A stretch of DNA of 64,000 nucleotides, taken from positions 992,001 to 1,056,000 of the forward strand of contig NZ_LT605205.1 in assembly GCF_900095135.1 (NCBI RefSeq). The letters are read 5' to 3'. The number at the start of each line of letters is the position of its first letter. Position 1 is the stretch's first letter. A program made the translations under genes and the position numbers. This document shows, one piece after another, positions 37,596-46,873 of the stretch. The notes under the pieces are model-generated. The model was not told the DNA's origin. It searched no databases and saw only the letters and a list, made by a program, of their open reading frames with translations. Source of the DNA: Proteiniphilum saccharofermentans (GTDB taxonomy: Bacteria; Bacteroidota; Bacteroidia; Bacteroidales; Dysgonomonadaceae).

Positions 37596-37915
37596 ACTAT
37601 TTATCTATTTTTAATTTCCGTACAGGTATTCGTAAGTGATAAGTATACAACCCATTGTTTACACGCGAAACTTGGATAATTGATACCTTTTCCGGTACCG
37701 GGAATGGTTGTACGCTTCAAAGATAAATATATAATCTGAATATATGTTTAGTACTTCGATTTTATCTGTCATGCCGTTCAACTTTTCGAGCTGCCGGATG
37801 TTTATATCAGGGATTGTAACCGGGAAAATTCCCGATAAAGAAGAGAATCCCGGTAAATTATAGTAAGAAATTCAAGATGGACGTTACGGTAAGTACCGTA
37901 AGGAAGGAGGGTGAG
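37596..37915. other. Divergent gap between GH2 and ndh genes, three palindromes
   Basis: No gene is seen in these 320 bp. Three perfect palindromes occur: CCGGTACCGG at 37692-37701, CGGGAA-AA-TTCCCG at 37821-37834 and TTACGGTA-AG-TACCGTAA at 37884-37901. The last lies 14 bp before the ndh start, just upstream of an AAGGAGGG ribosome-binding site. Confidence 0.55.
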
Positions 37916-39154
37916 ATGAAAAAGATTGTTGTGATAGGTTGTGGATTTGGTGGTTTGCAATTTGTGAATCATCTGAAAAAGGATGTATTCGATATTATTG
38001 TGATCGATAAGATAAACCACCATCAGTTTCCTCCCTTATTTTATCAGGTAGCTGCCTCGCAGATCGAACCTTCCACCGTGTCGTTTCCTATCAGAAAAAT
38101 ATTTCAGAAGAGGAGGGATGTCCGTATCCGTCTTGCTAATGTACACTCCGTGAATGGAGATGAGAAGTATGTCGATACCTCTGTCGGCAGGTTCCCGTAC
38201 GACTATTTAGTGGTTGCTACCGGTACACGTACCAATTTCTACGGTAATGGACAGGTAGAGAAGAATTCGCTCGTACTGAAATCGACCTACCAGGCAATCA
38301 ATGTAAGGAATGCTATCCTTTATAATTTCGAGAAGCTATTGTATGCCGAAAAGAAGGATGGATTGTACAATATTGTCATCGTGGGAGGAGGAGCCACCGG
38401 TGTGGAGTTGGCGGGTGCCTTTGCCGAGATGACCAAGGAGATCCTGCCGAAAGATTATCCCAATATAGACTCTGACAAGGTGCAGGTCTATTTGCTTGAA
38501 GGTAGTCCTCATACGCTTTCCAATATGAGTAGTTTCGCCCAAAAATATTCGGAGGATTATCTCCGGTCGATGGGAGTAATTGTGAAAACCGGGACCATTG
38601 TAAAGGATTATGATGGTGAGAAGGTTATTTTGAATAACGGCGAGGTTATACTGACTAATAATGTGATCTGGTCGGCAGGTGTAACTGGCAACGTCATAGA
38701 AGGAATTCCCGTAGGTTCCGTATTACCGAACGGCAGGGTTAGGGTAGACCGGATCAATAGGGTAGAAGGACTGCAGGATGTGTTTGCCATTGGCGATGTA
38801 GCATATATGGAGACCGAAAAATATCCAAAAGGACATCCTCAGTTAGCCAATGTGGCGATCGGGCAGGGTAAGAACCTGGCAAAGAATCTGCAGAAGATCG
38901 AAGAGGGCAGAACAGACCTGAAATCCTATGAATACCGTAACCTGGGTACCATGGCTACCGTGGGAAGAAATAAGGCAGTGGTAGACCTTCCTTTCGTCAA
39001 GTTCAAAGGGCGGTTTGCCTGGCTGGTCTGGATGTTCCTCCACTTGATGCTTATCCTGAGTGTCCGCAATAAACTGGTGGTCTTTATTAACTGGGCATGG
39101 AATTATGTCACTAAGAACAATTCGCTCCGACTGATTCTGAAGGATAGTGACTAA
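37916..39154 (+). CDS. ndh: Type II NADH dehydrogenase (NDH-2 family)
   Basis: The ATG at 37916 gives 412 residues starting MKKIVVIGCGFGGLQF; it is preceded by AAGGAGGG, a rare clear Shine-Dalgarno site, so the upstream ATG at 37877 is rejected. Two Rossmann motifs are visible, GCGFGGL for FAD and IVGGGATGVELAG for NADH, and the FAD-binding VFAIGDVAYM near the C-terminus. The last 50 residues have hydrophobic stretches (WLVWMFLHLMLILSV) that anchor NDH-2 to the membrane. It passes electrons from NADH to quinone without ion pumping, a bypass to the Nqr complex encoded nearby. Confidence 0.9.
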   Translation: MKKIVVIGCGFGGLQFVNHLKKDVFDIIVIDKINHHQFPPLFYQVAASQIEPSTVSFPIRKIFQKRRDVRIRLANVHSVNGDEKYVDTSVGRFPYDYLVVATGTRTNFYGNGQVEKNSLVLKSTYQAINVRNAILYNFEKLLYAEKKDGLYNIVIVGGGATGVELAGAFAEMTKEILPKDYPNIDSDKVQVYLLEGSPHTLSNMSSFAQKYSEDYLRSMGVIVKTGTIVKDYDGEKVILNNGEVILTNNVIWSAGVTGNVIEGIPVGSVLPNGRVRVDRINRVEGLQDVFAIGDVAYMETEKYPKGHPQLANVAIGQGKNLAKNLQKIEEGRTDLKSYEYRNLGTMATVGRNKAVVDLPFVKFKGRFAWLVWMFLHLMLILSVRNKLVVFINWAWNYVTKNNSLRLILKDSD

Positions 39155-39516
39155 GTTATATATAGGGCAATTGGCCGATTGTTTCAATTAATTTCTATTT
39201 CTGTTGTCAAGGAAATTTGCTTCTACTTGACTTTTTGAAGTGTTGAAAAATCCCGATTCGCTTATCCGACAGCATCTCCCTTTCGACCGCTTCAATGCCT
39301 CCGTATTATTTTCGGGATACAGGGATATAAGATAGCTCAGTATCAAACAACTTCCGGAGGTTTCTTCGTCTATTCCATTCGTAACCTGCTCCTATAACGA
39401 TATCAGCAGCTATTACTGGATTATGTCCAGCAGAAGTGCTGCTCAGGGTGCGGTCAAGATATTGTGAAAAATAAACTCTTTTTGTATATTTGCGTTAGAT
39501 AATTAAAGATACTGAT
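39155..39516. other. Intergenic region with possible decayed coding sequence
   Basis: These 362 bp have a base composition like coding DNA over much of their length (about 39230-39440), but every frame is broken by stops and none has a good start. One plus-strand stretch reads LKNPDSLIRQHLPFDRFNAS before a stop; I do not recognise the family. The last 60 bp carry the promoter of the next gene. Confidence 0.4.
39462..39492 (+). promoter_or_regulatory. Bacteroidales promoter of the SGNH-like gene
   Basis: TTG at 39462-39464 and TATATTTG at 39485-39492 are 20 bp apart, a full match to the -33/-7 pattern. The transcription start should be near 39500, about 17 bp before the first ATG. Confidence 0.7.
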
Positions 39517-40314
39517 ATGGCAACACGTGAAGAATATATGAAACAGATTGAAACATTGGCATTATTCATTTTAATATCGATTTTTATAACAACTTTTCCT
39601 GCGCAGGCACAGGAGAATAGTGAAACCCAGTACACGTTCCTGCTCACAGGGGCATCTTTTGCATCTCCCAACAACGGGTGGTTCGAAGTGGGATGCCAAT
39701 TGACCGGTGCTACACCGCTTAACCGTGCTATAGGAGGGGAAGCGATTGCCGATGCAGCCAACCGCATGGCGGAAGGTACGCTATACTCCAAAGAGGAGTT
39801 GGAAGAGGTAGATGCACTGGTAATCATGCAGGTGCATGACAGGGATGTGTTCGGTTCCTCAACATTGAAGGAGGAGTATACGGATTATGAGATCCCATTC
39901 GACCGTAGTAACTACGCCGCCGCATTCGATTATGTGATCAAACGTTATCTCACGGAGTGCTACAACTTGAAATTCGACGAAAAATCCAGATACTATAATA
40001 CCCGTATGGGGAAACCGGCAGTGATAGTGCTCTGCACCGACTGGCACGACGGACGGGTGACCTACAATACCTCCATACGCAAGTTGGCGGAGAAGTGGGG
40101 ATTCCCGGTGGTGGAGTTCGACAAGTATATCGGTTTCTCCAAGAACAGTGTGCATCCCGTGACCAAAGAGCAGACCAGCCTGCTCTTTACGGGCGATAAC
40201 CAGCAGATCGCCGGCGAGAAGTTCGGGTGGCACCCCGAAAACGGCCGGGATAGTTATATCCAACGGCGTATGGGAGCTATCTTTGCCGATACGATGCGGA
40301 AAATATTTCCATAA
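39517..40314 (+). CDS. Exported SGNH-hydrolase-like protein (DUF5040-type)
   Basis: The 265-residue product has a signal peptide at about residues 13-32 (FILISIFITTFPAQAQ). The start may be 39517 or the ATG at 39538, which gives a more usual signal peptide. The mature part begins TFLLTGASFASPNNGWFEV, where GAS takes the place of the GDS nucleophile block of SGNH hydrolases, and NRAIGGEAIADAANRM resembles block II. A late histidine (SVHPVTKEQ) may complete a catalytic triad. It may be an esterase or carbohydrate deacetylase, but the family has no function I can state. Confidence 0.6.
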   Translation: MATREEYMKQIETLALFILISIFITTFPAQAQENSETQYTFLLTGASFASPNNGWFEVGCQLTGATPLNRAIGGEAIADAANRMAEGTLYSKEELEEVDALVIMQVHDRDVFGSSTLKEEYTDYEIPFDRSNYAAAFDYVIKRYLTECYNLKFDEKSRYYNTRMGKPAVIVLCTDWHDGRVTYNTSIRKLAEKWGFPVVEFDKYIGFSKNSVHPVTKEQTSLLFTGDNQQIAGEKFGWHPENGRDSYIQRRMGAIFADTMRKIFP

Positions 40315-40350
40315 ACGATTAACAGTGCATTATCAGTGAAACTACCCAAT

Positions 40351-40383
40351 AATTTGTCATTGGTAATTAGTAATTAGTAATTT
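40351..40383 (+). repeat. TAATTRGTAATT-type junction repeat before the nif3-like gene
   Basis: TTTGTCATTGGTAATTAG and TAATTAGTAATTTTA end 6 bp before the start codon, the same placement as in front of leuC, leuB and rplO. Confidence 0.75.
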
Positions 40384-40388
40384 TATTT

Positions 40389-41483
40389 ATGCGAATAAAA
40401 GAGATTATCCAGACGATTGAGCAGGTGGCTCCATTACCCCTGCAGGAGGGCTATGACAATAGCGGATTGCAGATAGGCGATGCGAACCGTGAAGTAACCG
40501 GTATCCTGTTATGTATTGATGTGACCGAGGACGTGATCGATGAGGCCATCTCCCTTGGATGCAACCTTATTATCTCGCACCATCCGCTCGCATTCCGGCC
40601 GTTCAAGTCGCTTACCGGAAAGAATTACGTGGAGCGCTGTATGCTGCAGGCTATCCGGCACGATATCGCGCTTTATGCGGCGCATACCAATCTGGATAAT
40701 GCCCGGGGTGGTGTCAACTACAAATTGGCGGAGATGCTGGAATTGCAGAACGTGAAGATACTGCAACCCCTCGAAAATGCGTTGTTGAAGTTTGTCACCA
40801 CCGTGCCGCTCCAGCATGCCGAGAGTGTCAGGAATGCCTTGTTCAATGCCGGGGCAGGACATATAGGGAATTACGACAGTTGCAGTTATAACCTCTCGGG
40901 AGAAGGCACATTCCGGGCAAAAGAAGGTGCCAACCCACATATAGGGGAGATCGACCGGCTCCATTTCGAACCGGAGGTGCGGATAGAAACCGTGATTCCT
41001 GTCATGAAGAAGGAAGAGGTCCTCCGGGCGCTACTGGCAGTACATCCCTATGAGGAACCGGTGTTTGACTTCTATCCCATAACCAACGACTGGCCGCAAC
41101 ACGGCAGCGGTGTTGTGGGAGTACTGCCGGAACCGATGCCGGAGCAGGAATTCTTATATTTATTGAAGGATATCTTTAATTTGCCCACTATACAACACTC
41201 AAAAATGCAAGGAAGGGAAATCCGTGACGTGGCGCTCTGTGGCGGTGCCGGCGCATTCCTTATCCCCAGGGCTATCGCTTATGGAGCCGATGCCTTTATC
41301 ACCGGTGAAGCAAAATACAATGACTTTTTCGATGTGGAAGGACGTATACTCCTCGCCGTAGTCGGCCATTATGAGTCGGAAATCTGCACAAAAGAGATTT
41401 TTTTCGATCTTATTTCGAGAAAATTTCCTACCTTTGTACTACATAAATCGGCGTTCGACTCGAACCCGGTGAAATATCTGTAA
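40389..41483 (+). CDS. Nif3-like dinuclear metal centre protein
   Basis: The 364-residue protein has the NIF3/YqfO layout: N-terminal half (about 1-125) with metal-binding LIISHHPLAFRPFKSL and HTNLDNARGG, an inserted PII-like domain (about 130-230), and the C-terminal half with DAFITGEAKYND and VGHYESE. It forms hexamers with two metals per subunit; proposed roles include GTP cyclohydrolase-like activity, but the function is not settled. It forms a conserved pair with the zinc-ribbon gene that follows. Confidence 0.9.
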   Translation: MRIKEIIQTIEQVAPLPLQEGYDNSGLQIGDANREVTGILLCIDVTEDVIDEAISLGCNLIISHHPLAFRPFKSLTGKNYVERCMLQAIRHDIALYAAHTNLDNARGGVNYKLAEMLELQNVKILQPLENALLKFVTTVPLQHAESVRNALFNAGAGHIGNYDSCSYNLSGEGTFRAKEGANPHIGEIDRLHFEPEVRIETVIPVMKKEEVLRALLAVHPYEEPVFDFYPITNDWPQHGSGVVGVLPEPMPEQEFLYLLKDIFNLPTIQHSKMQGREIRDVALCGGAGAFLIPRAIAYGADAFITGEAKYNDFFDVEGRILLAVVGHYESEICTKEIFFDLISRKFPTFVLHKSAFDSNPVKYL

Positions 41484-41668
41484 AAAAAGCGGTCCGACTT
41501 GTTCCCGCAACTACAGGGAAATGTGGTAATGAAACGATTGATCATCGTTTGATTACTGCATTTTTTGATTTATAATGTTATTATTGTGAGTCTTTGGTGT
41601 ACGATTTAATTACATCCACACGATTTGCAAAACTTGATTGAATGAATATTAATAAACAAATATGAATT

Positions 41669-42427
41669 ATGGCAACAAGAAAAAAAAGTACTGAACAGGA
41701 AGTCTCGGTAGAAGATAAACTGAAATCCCTGTACAAATTACAATCTTATCTCTCCGAAATCGACCGGATCAAGACCCTGCGTGGGGAATTACCCCTTGAG
41801 GTGGCCGACCTCGACGATGAGATCGCGGGTCTGGGTACCCGTATTAACAATTTCGAACTGGAGCTCAAACAACTGGACGAGAACACGAAATTACAAAAGG
41901 GTAAGATTGAGACCAGCAAAGCAAAGATTGAAAAATATAACAAGCAGCTTGAGAACGTACGCAACAGTAAGGAGTATGACCATCTTTCCAAAGAGATAGA
42001 GTTCGAGACGCTTGAGATAGAGCTTTCCGAGAAACATATCCGGGAGTATGCCCAGGAAGCTGCCTCTATCAAAGAACAGATTGAAGCTGCCAATGAACTG
42101 CTGAAAGACAAGACATCGGATCTGGAGCATAAAAAACAGGAGTTGGACGATATTGTGTCGGAAACCAAGGCGCAGGAAGAAAAAATCCGCGAGAAGGCAA
42201 AGAAGACCGAGGCAACGATTGAACCCCGTCTTTTGACCGCTTTCAAAAGGATCCGCAAAAATGCCCGCAACGGTCTGGGAGTGGTGCCTATCCAACGTGG
42301 TGCTTGTGGTGGATGCTTTAACAAGATACCGCCTCAGAAACAGATGGATATCAAATTGGGTAAGAAGATCATCGTGTGTGAATATTGCGGGCGTATTATG
42401 ATCGACCCCGAGATGGCGGGTGCTTGA
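41669..42427 (+). CDS. Coiled-coil protein with C4-type zinc ribbon
   Basis: The 252-residue protein is a long coiled coil at about 10-190 (heptads such as LGTRINNFELELKQLDENTK) followed by a zinc ribbon with CGGCFNKIP and CEYCGRIM. This is the DUF164/zf-RING_7 family often adjacent to Nif3 genes. It is a probable nucleic-acid or ribosome-associated protein; the role is not established. A good terminator follows 41 bp after the stop. Confidence 0.88.
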   Translation: MATRKKSTEQEVSVEDKLKSLYKLQSYLSEIDRIKTLRGELPLEVADLDDEIAGLGTRINNFELELKQLDENTKLQKGKIETSKAKIEKYNKQLENVRNSKEYDHLSKEIEFETLEIELSEKHIREYAQEAASIKEQIEAANELLKDKTSDLEHKKQELDDIVSETKAQEEKIREKAKKTEATIEPRLLTAFKRIRKNARNGLGVVPIQRGACGGCFNKIPPQKQMDIKLGKKIIVCEYCGRIMIDPEMAGA

Positions 42428-42467
42428 TAAATAGGAAAAAGGAGTGCCCGAAAGCATCTTAAAAGTT

Positions 42468-42500
42468 AATTGGAGAATTTTTTCTCCAATTTCTTTTAAT
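42468..42500 (+). terminator. Terminator after the zinc-ribbon gene
   Basis: AATTGGAGAA at 42468-42477 pairs perfectly with TTCTCCAATT at 42482-42491 around TTTT, followed by TCTTTTAATTTTTC. Confidence 0.8.
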
Positions 42501-42526
42501 TTTTCTTTTTTTGAAGGGAAAAAATG

Positions 42527-42534
42527 TATCTTTG
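42527..42534 (+). promoter_or_regulatory. -7 box of the probable nqr promoter
   Basis: TATCTTTG at 42527-42534 followed by CG matches the Bacteroidales -7 box. Upstream TTG at 42511-42513 is only 13 bp away, closer than usual, so the -33 element is uncertain. The resulting leader to nqrA would be about 180 nt. Confidence 0.5.
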
Positions 42535-42722
42535 CGTCCCGGAAGGAGGCACTTCTCCTGCCATTATACACAGCTTATTATAACCCATTGATTTATCATT
42601 GGATATCAGCAACTTAGGCTATTTCTGGCAATGACATAATTCAAGCAAGCTTGTTTTCGGTGCGTATTGCTTGACGAAATAGTTCAAAAAGATAACAGGC
42701 AAGGTTATTTATACAATACTAT

Positions 42723-44069
42723 ATGGCTAATCGAATAAAAATTAAGAAAGGCTTACGAATTCCGCTGCTCGGTGAGGCTGAAGAAACACTAAGAGGCAGG
42801 GTGACGAGTGAATATGTGAGGATTTGCCCGGAAGATTTTCATGGCATTACTCCCAAATTGGCCGTCAAAGTAGATGATGCCGTGAAGGCCGGAACACCCC
42901 TGTTCTTTGATAAAAATCATCCCGAAATGTTCTTCGCGTCACCTGTCAGCGGCGTGGTAACAGCCATTGAACGCGGTGAGAAGCGGCGTATCCTTTATAT
43001 TGAGGTGAAAGCCGATAGCACTACTCAATACGAAGATTTCGGCAAGAAAACGGTGGCTTCGCTCTCTGCCGAAGAGGTGAAGAAATCGATCCTTGATGCC
43101 GGTATCTGGTTCGTGATCAAGCAACGTCCCTACGATGTGGTGGCGGTACCCGGCAAAGAACCGCGCGACATATTTGTAACTGGTTTCGATACGGCTCCAT
43201 TGGCACCGTCTGCCGATTTTATATTGAATGGACTGGAGGCTGACCTGCAGGCAGGATTCGATGCCCTGGCAAAATTGACTGCGGGGAAGGTCTATCTCTC
43301 TGTCAGCCCCAAAACAACCAATGGAGGGTTACGTGAAGCCAAAAATGTGGTGATTACCGAATTTGACGGGCCGCACCCTACGGGGAATGTGGGCGTACAG
43401 ATCAACCATATCAAACCGGTGAACAGGGGCGAGACCGTATGGACCCTTAGCGCACCCGATGTGGCGCTGATCGGCCGCCTCTTCAACCAGGGGATCGTGG
43501 ATCTTACCCGTACGGTAGCGCTTACCGGATCGGAAGTGAAACAGACCGGTTATTACCGGATGGTGGTCGGTACACAGTTGAATTCTATTTTCAAAGGGAA
43601 TGTAACAGAAGGCATCTCCCTGAGATATATCAGTGGAAACCCCCTTACAGGACGCAAAATTAATGCGGATGGCGTACTTCGTGCTTATGATACACAGGTA
43701 ACTGTTATTCCCGAAGGCGATGATGTACATGAGGCTTTTGGATGGGCATCGCTGTCGCCCAAACGTTACAGTGCCGGATGTACGTATCCCACTTACAACA
43801 AGAAATACCGTCTCGATGCCCGTCTGTTGGGCGGCCCGAGAGCTATCATTGTTTCCAACGAATATGATAAGGTATTCCCAATGGATATCTTCCCCGAGCA
43901 ACTCATCAAATCCATTATTGCGTTCAACATCGACAAGATGGAGCAATTGGGAATATATGAGGTGGCTCCTGAAGATTTTGCCCTGTGTGAGTTTGTCGAT
44001 ACATCCAAGCTGGAACTGCAACGTATAGTGCGTACAGGCCTGGACCTGTTGCGCAAGGAGATGGAGTGA
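42723..44069 (+). CDS. nqrA: Na+-translocating NADH:quinone reductase subunit A
   Basis: The 448-residue protein has the NqrA start (IKIKKGLRIPLLGEAEETL) and SPVSGVVTAIERGEKRR, a lipoyl/biotinyl-like hammerhead segment. NqrA is a peripheral cytoplasmic subunit of the sodium pump. It is first in a complete nqrABCDEF operon, which in Bacteroidales is a main coupling site between NADH and quinone. Confidence 0.96.
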   Translation: MANRIKIKKGLRIPLLGEAEETLRGRVTSEYVRICPEDFHGITPKLAVKVDDAVKAGTPLFFDKNHPEMFFASPVSGVVTAIERGEKRRILYIEVKADSTTQYEDFGKKTVASLSAEEVKKSILDAGIWFVIKQRPYDVVAVPGKEPRDIFVTGFDTAPLAPSADFILNGLEADLQAGFDALAKLTAGKVYLSVSPKTTNGGLREAKNVVITEFDGPHPTGNVGVQINHIKPVNRGETVWTLSAPDVALIGRLFNQGIVDLTRTVALTGSEVKQTGYYRMVVGTQLNSIFKGNVTEGISLRYISGNPLTGRKINADGVLRAYDTQVTVIPEGDDVHEAFGWASLSPKRYSAGCTYPTYNKKYRLDARLLGGPRAIIVSNEYDKVFPMDIFPEQLIKSIIAFNIDKMEQLGIYEVAPEDFALCEFVDTSKLELQRIVRTGLDLLRKEME

Positions 44070-44112
44070 ACATCGTTCACAATAGTATATATAACTTATA
44101 AATAATAGAACT

Positions 44113-45324
44113 TTGAAAGCGTTAAGAAAGTATCTTGATAAGATCAAACCGAATTTCGAGGAAGGCGGGAAACTGCATTGGCTCTATTCTACATACGATG
44201 CGTTTGAGACGTTTCTTTTCGTGCCCAACACGACATCGAAATCGGGTGTGCATATCCATGATGCGCGCGATTCCAAACGTACGATGATCATTGTGATCCT
44301 CGCACTGGTCCCCGCGCTGCTGGTCGGTATGTATAACGTGGGATTACAGCATTATCTGGCAGTTGGCCAGGAGGTGACATTCCTTACTAAATTTTTCTAT
44401 GGGCTCCTGGCGATGCTGCCGCATATTGTGGTTTCTTATGTAGTGGGCCTCGGTATTGAGTTTGCCATGGCACAGATAAAAAAGGAGGAAGTGGCCGAAG
44501 GATTCCTGGTTTCCGGGATGCTTATCCCGATGATCGTGCCTGTGGATACTCCGTTGTGGATGGTGGCTGTAGCTACTGCCTTTGCCGTGATATTTGCCAA
44601 AGAGGTGTTCGGTGGTACCGGATATAATATTTTTAATGTGGCGTTGATTACGCGTGCATTCCTCTTCTTCTCCTATCCTTCAAAGATGTCGGGCGACCAG
44701 GTATGGGTACGCACCGCCGATACTTTCGGAATGGGGAAAGGAACGGTGATAGATGGTTATTCGGGTGCTACCCCGTTGGGACAGATCGCTACTACCGAGG
44801 TCGGTGGATTCTCTGAATTTACTTTTCACGGTATTACCGGACAACCCCTCTCCATCAGTGATATGTTTCTCGGATTCATTCCGGGGTCGATGGGTGAGGT
44901 TTCTACCTTTGCTATCTTGCTGGGAGCTGTAATCCTGATTGCAACCGGAGTGGGCAGCTGGAAAACCATGCTTTCGGTATTTATCGGAGGATTGGTCGCG
45001 GTTTTACTGGTCAATGCCTTTGCCCAGAATCCCATTATGGAGATGCCCGTACATTACCACTTCCTGTTAGGCGGATTCGCTTTTGGAGCGGTATTTATGG
45101 CTACGGATCCGGTAACCTCGGCAAGAACTGAAAAAGGAAAATGGATTTATGGTTTCCTTATTGGACTGATCGCGGTAGCCATTCGTGTGTTCAACCCGGG
45201 ATACCCTGAAGGAATGATGTTGGCTATCCTCTTCATGAACGCGTTTGCTCCGCTTATCGATTTTTATGTGGTTGATGCCAATATTAAACGTCGTATAAAA
45301 CGGGCAGCAATAGCAAATAAATAA
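44113..45324 (+). CDS. nqrB: Na+-NQR subunit B (TTG start)
   Basis: The 403-residue membrane protein starts at a TTG at 44113 (MKALRKYLDKIKPNFEEGGK), because the family N-terminus is reached only with this codon. GYSGATPLGQIATTEV holds the threonine that carries covalent FMN. About ten transmembrane helices are present, and NqrB forms part of the sodium channel. Confidence 0.95.
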   Translation: MKALRKYLDKIKPNFEEGGKLHWLYSTYDAFETFLFVPNTTSKSGVHIHDARDSKRTMIIVILALVPALLVGMYNVGLQHYLAVGQEVTFLTKFFYGLLAMLPHIVVSYVVGLGIEFAMAQIKKEEVAEGFLVSGMLIPMIVPVDTPLWMVAVATAFAVIFAKEVFGGTGYNIFNVALITRAFLFFSYPSKMSGDQVWVRTADTFGMGKGTVIDGYSGATPLGQIATTEVGGFSEFTFHGITGQPLSISDMFLGFIPGSMGEVSTFAILLGAVILIATGVGSWKTMLSVFIGGLVAVLLVNAFAQNPIMEMPVHYHFLLGGFAFGAVFMATDPVTSARTEKGKWIYGFLIGLIAVAIRVFNPGYPEGMMLAILFMNAFAPLIDFYVVDANIKRRIKRAAIANK

Positions 45325-45334
45325 TAATAAAGAT

Positions 45335-46048
45335 ATGAACAGGGAAAGTAGTGGATATACGATCATATATGCATCGGTAATGGTGATAGTGGTGGCACTC
45401 GGATTGGCTTTCACTCACCAGGTATTGAACGAACGGCAGATTGCCAACGAAAATACCGACAAGATGCAGCAGATATTGCGTTCTCTCAACTTAGATGTAA
45501 GTGCGGCCGAGGCCCAGGCAAAATATACCGAGTTGATAAAGAATGCCTATCTTATCAATGATGAAGGGATGACGGTAGAAGGTACCGAAGGGATTACTCC
45601 TAACGATCCGGCCTTTTCAACCGAACTGGGTGATCCGCAGGCAGCTGGATTGCCCGTATATGAGGCCGAAGTCGACGGTTCTACCAAATATATTATACCT
45701 ATGAGCGGCACCGGACTTTGGGGTCCCATTTGGGGATACCTGGCTATTGAATCCGACGGGAGTGCTATTTACGGTGCGGAATTCGGTCACGCCGGAGAAA
45801 CTCCTGGATTGGGAGCAGAAATAGAGACTGCCCCCTTCAGAAACCAATTCCGGGAAAAGAACCTATTCAGAAATGATGAGTTCACCTCAGTGGCTGTGGT
45901 AAAACCGGGACAGACCAATACTAGGAGAGACTATGTGGACGGTATTTCCGGAGGGACTATCACCAGTAAAGGAGTGGACAACATGTTGCTCAACAGTGTC
46001 GGTAGATATAAGAATTTTTTAATGAACTTACACACTGCCAATCAATGA
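45335..46048 (+). CDS. nqrC: Na+-NQR subunit C
   Basis: The 237-residue protein has one N-terminal membrane helix (YTIIYASVMVIVVALGLAF) and a periplasmic FMN domain. The covalent FMN site is in DGISGGTITSKGVDNML, where SGGT replaces the SGAT form. It is placed in the usual order. Confidence 0.95.
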   Translation: MNRESSGYTIIYASVMVIVVALGLAFTHQVLNERQIANENTDKMQQILRSLNLDVSAAEAQAKYTELIKNAYLINDEGMTVEGTEGITPNDPAFSTELGDPQAAGLPVYEAEVDGSTKYIIPMSGTGLWGPIWGYLAIESDGSAIYGAEFGHAGETPGLGAEIETAPFRNQFREKNLFRNDEFTSVAVVKPGQTNTRRDYVDGISGGTITSKGVDNMLLNSVGRYKNFLMNLHTANQ

Positions 46049-46091
46049 CAGTGGGACAATTTCGTTAGTGAAAATATAACAGTGAAAGAAA

Positions 46092-46724
46092 ATGGCATTA
46101 TCAAGTAAGACAAAAGCGGTTTTATTGGGGCCGCTGAATAAAAATAACCCTGTTATCGTACAGGTATTGGGTATCTGTTCTGCACTGGCGGTCACATCCA
46201 AACTCGAACCTTCCATCGTGATGGCGGTTGCCGTGGTTTTGGTGACAGCTTTTGCCAATGTGATCATTTCCCTATTGCGTAAAAGCATTCCCAACCGCAT
46301 TCGTATTATTGTGCAGCTTGTGGTGGTGGCTTCACTCGTAACTATCGTGAGCGAAGTGTTGAAAGCGTTTGCCTATGATGTAAACAAGCAACTCTCGGTA
46401 TTCGTCGGGTTGATCGTGACGAACTGTATCCTGATGGGACGCCTCGAAGCATTTGCACTGGGTAACGGCCCCTGGCCCTCTTTCCTGGATGGTATCGGAA
46501 ATGGATTAGGGTATGGATGGATACTGGTAGTAGTTGGATTTTTCCGTGAACTGTTAGGCTCCGGAACATTGTTAGGTTATCAGGTAGTACCGCAGGCGCT
46601 TTACGATGCCGGTTATGAAAATAATGGTTTGATGATGCTCGCACCCATGGCGATATTGCTGGTGGCTTGTATCATATGGATACAACGGTCGAGGGTGAAA
46701 GAACTACAGGAAGAGACGAATTAA
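46092..46724 (+). CDS. nqrD: Na+-NQR subunit D
   Basis: The 210-residue protein has six predicted helices and the Rnf/Nqr signature NNPVIVQVLGICSALAVT and NCILMGRLEAFALGNGP. It pairs with NqrE around an intramembrane iron-sulfur site, and the cysteines in LGICS and NCI are the expected ligands. Confidence 0.95.
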   Translation: MALSSKTKAVLLGPLNKNNPVIVQVLGICSALAVTSKLEPSIVMAVAVVLVTAFANVIISLLRKSIPNRIRIIVQLVVVASLVTIVSEVLKAFAYDVNKQLSVFVGLIVTNCILMGRLEAFALGNGPWPSFLDGIGNGLGYGWILVVVGFFRELLGSGTLLGYQVVPQALYDAGYENNGLMMLAPMAILLVACIIWIQRSRVKELQEETN

Positions 46725-46739
46725 GTGAAGAATTGATTA

Positions 46740-46865
46740 ATAATGAAGAATTAAGAATGAATAATGAAGAATTAAAAGTGAAGAATTGGAACTCACAATC
46801 CAATATCTTACAATTTAATTGAAAAATCATTTTTTCATTTTTCACTTTTAACTTTTAATTTATAG
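46740..46865. repeat. AT-rich junction repeat between nqrD and nqrE
   Basis: The 149-bp gap has AAGAATTAAGAATGAATAAT-type units and an inverted segment (CATTTTTTCATTTTTCACTT followed by TTAACTTTTAATTT) that is the reverse complement of the repeat before ilvN at 61449. AATTAAAAGTGAA at about 46771 pairs with TTCACTTTT at about 46840. Confidence 0.7.
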
Positions 46866-46873
46866 AATATATT

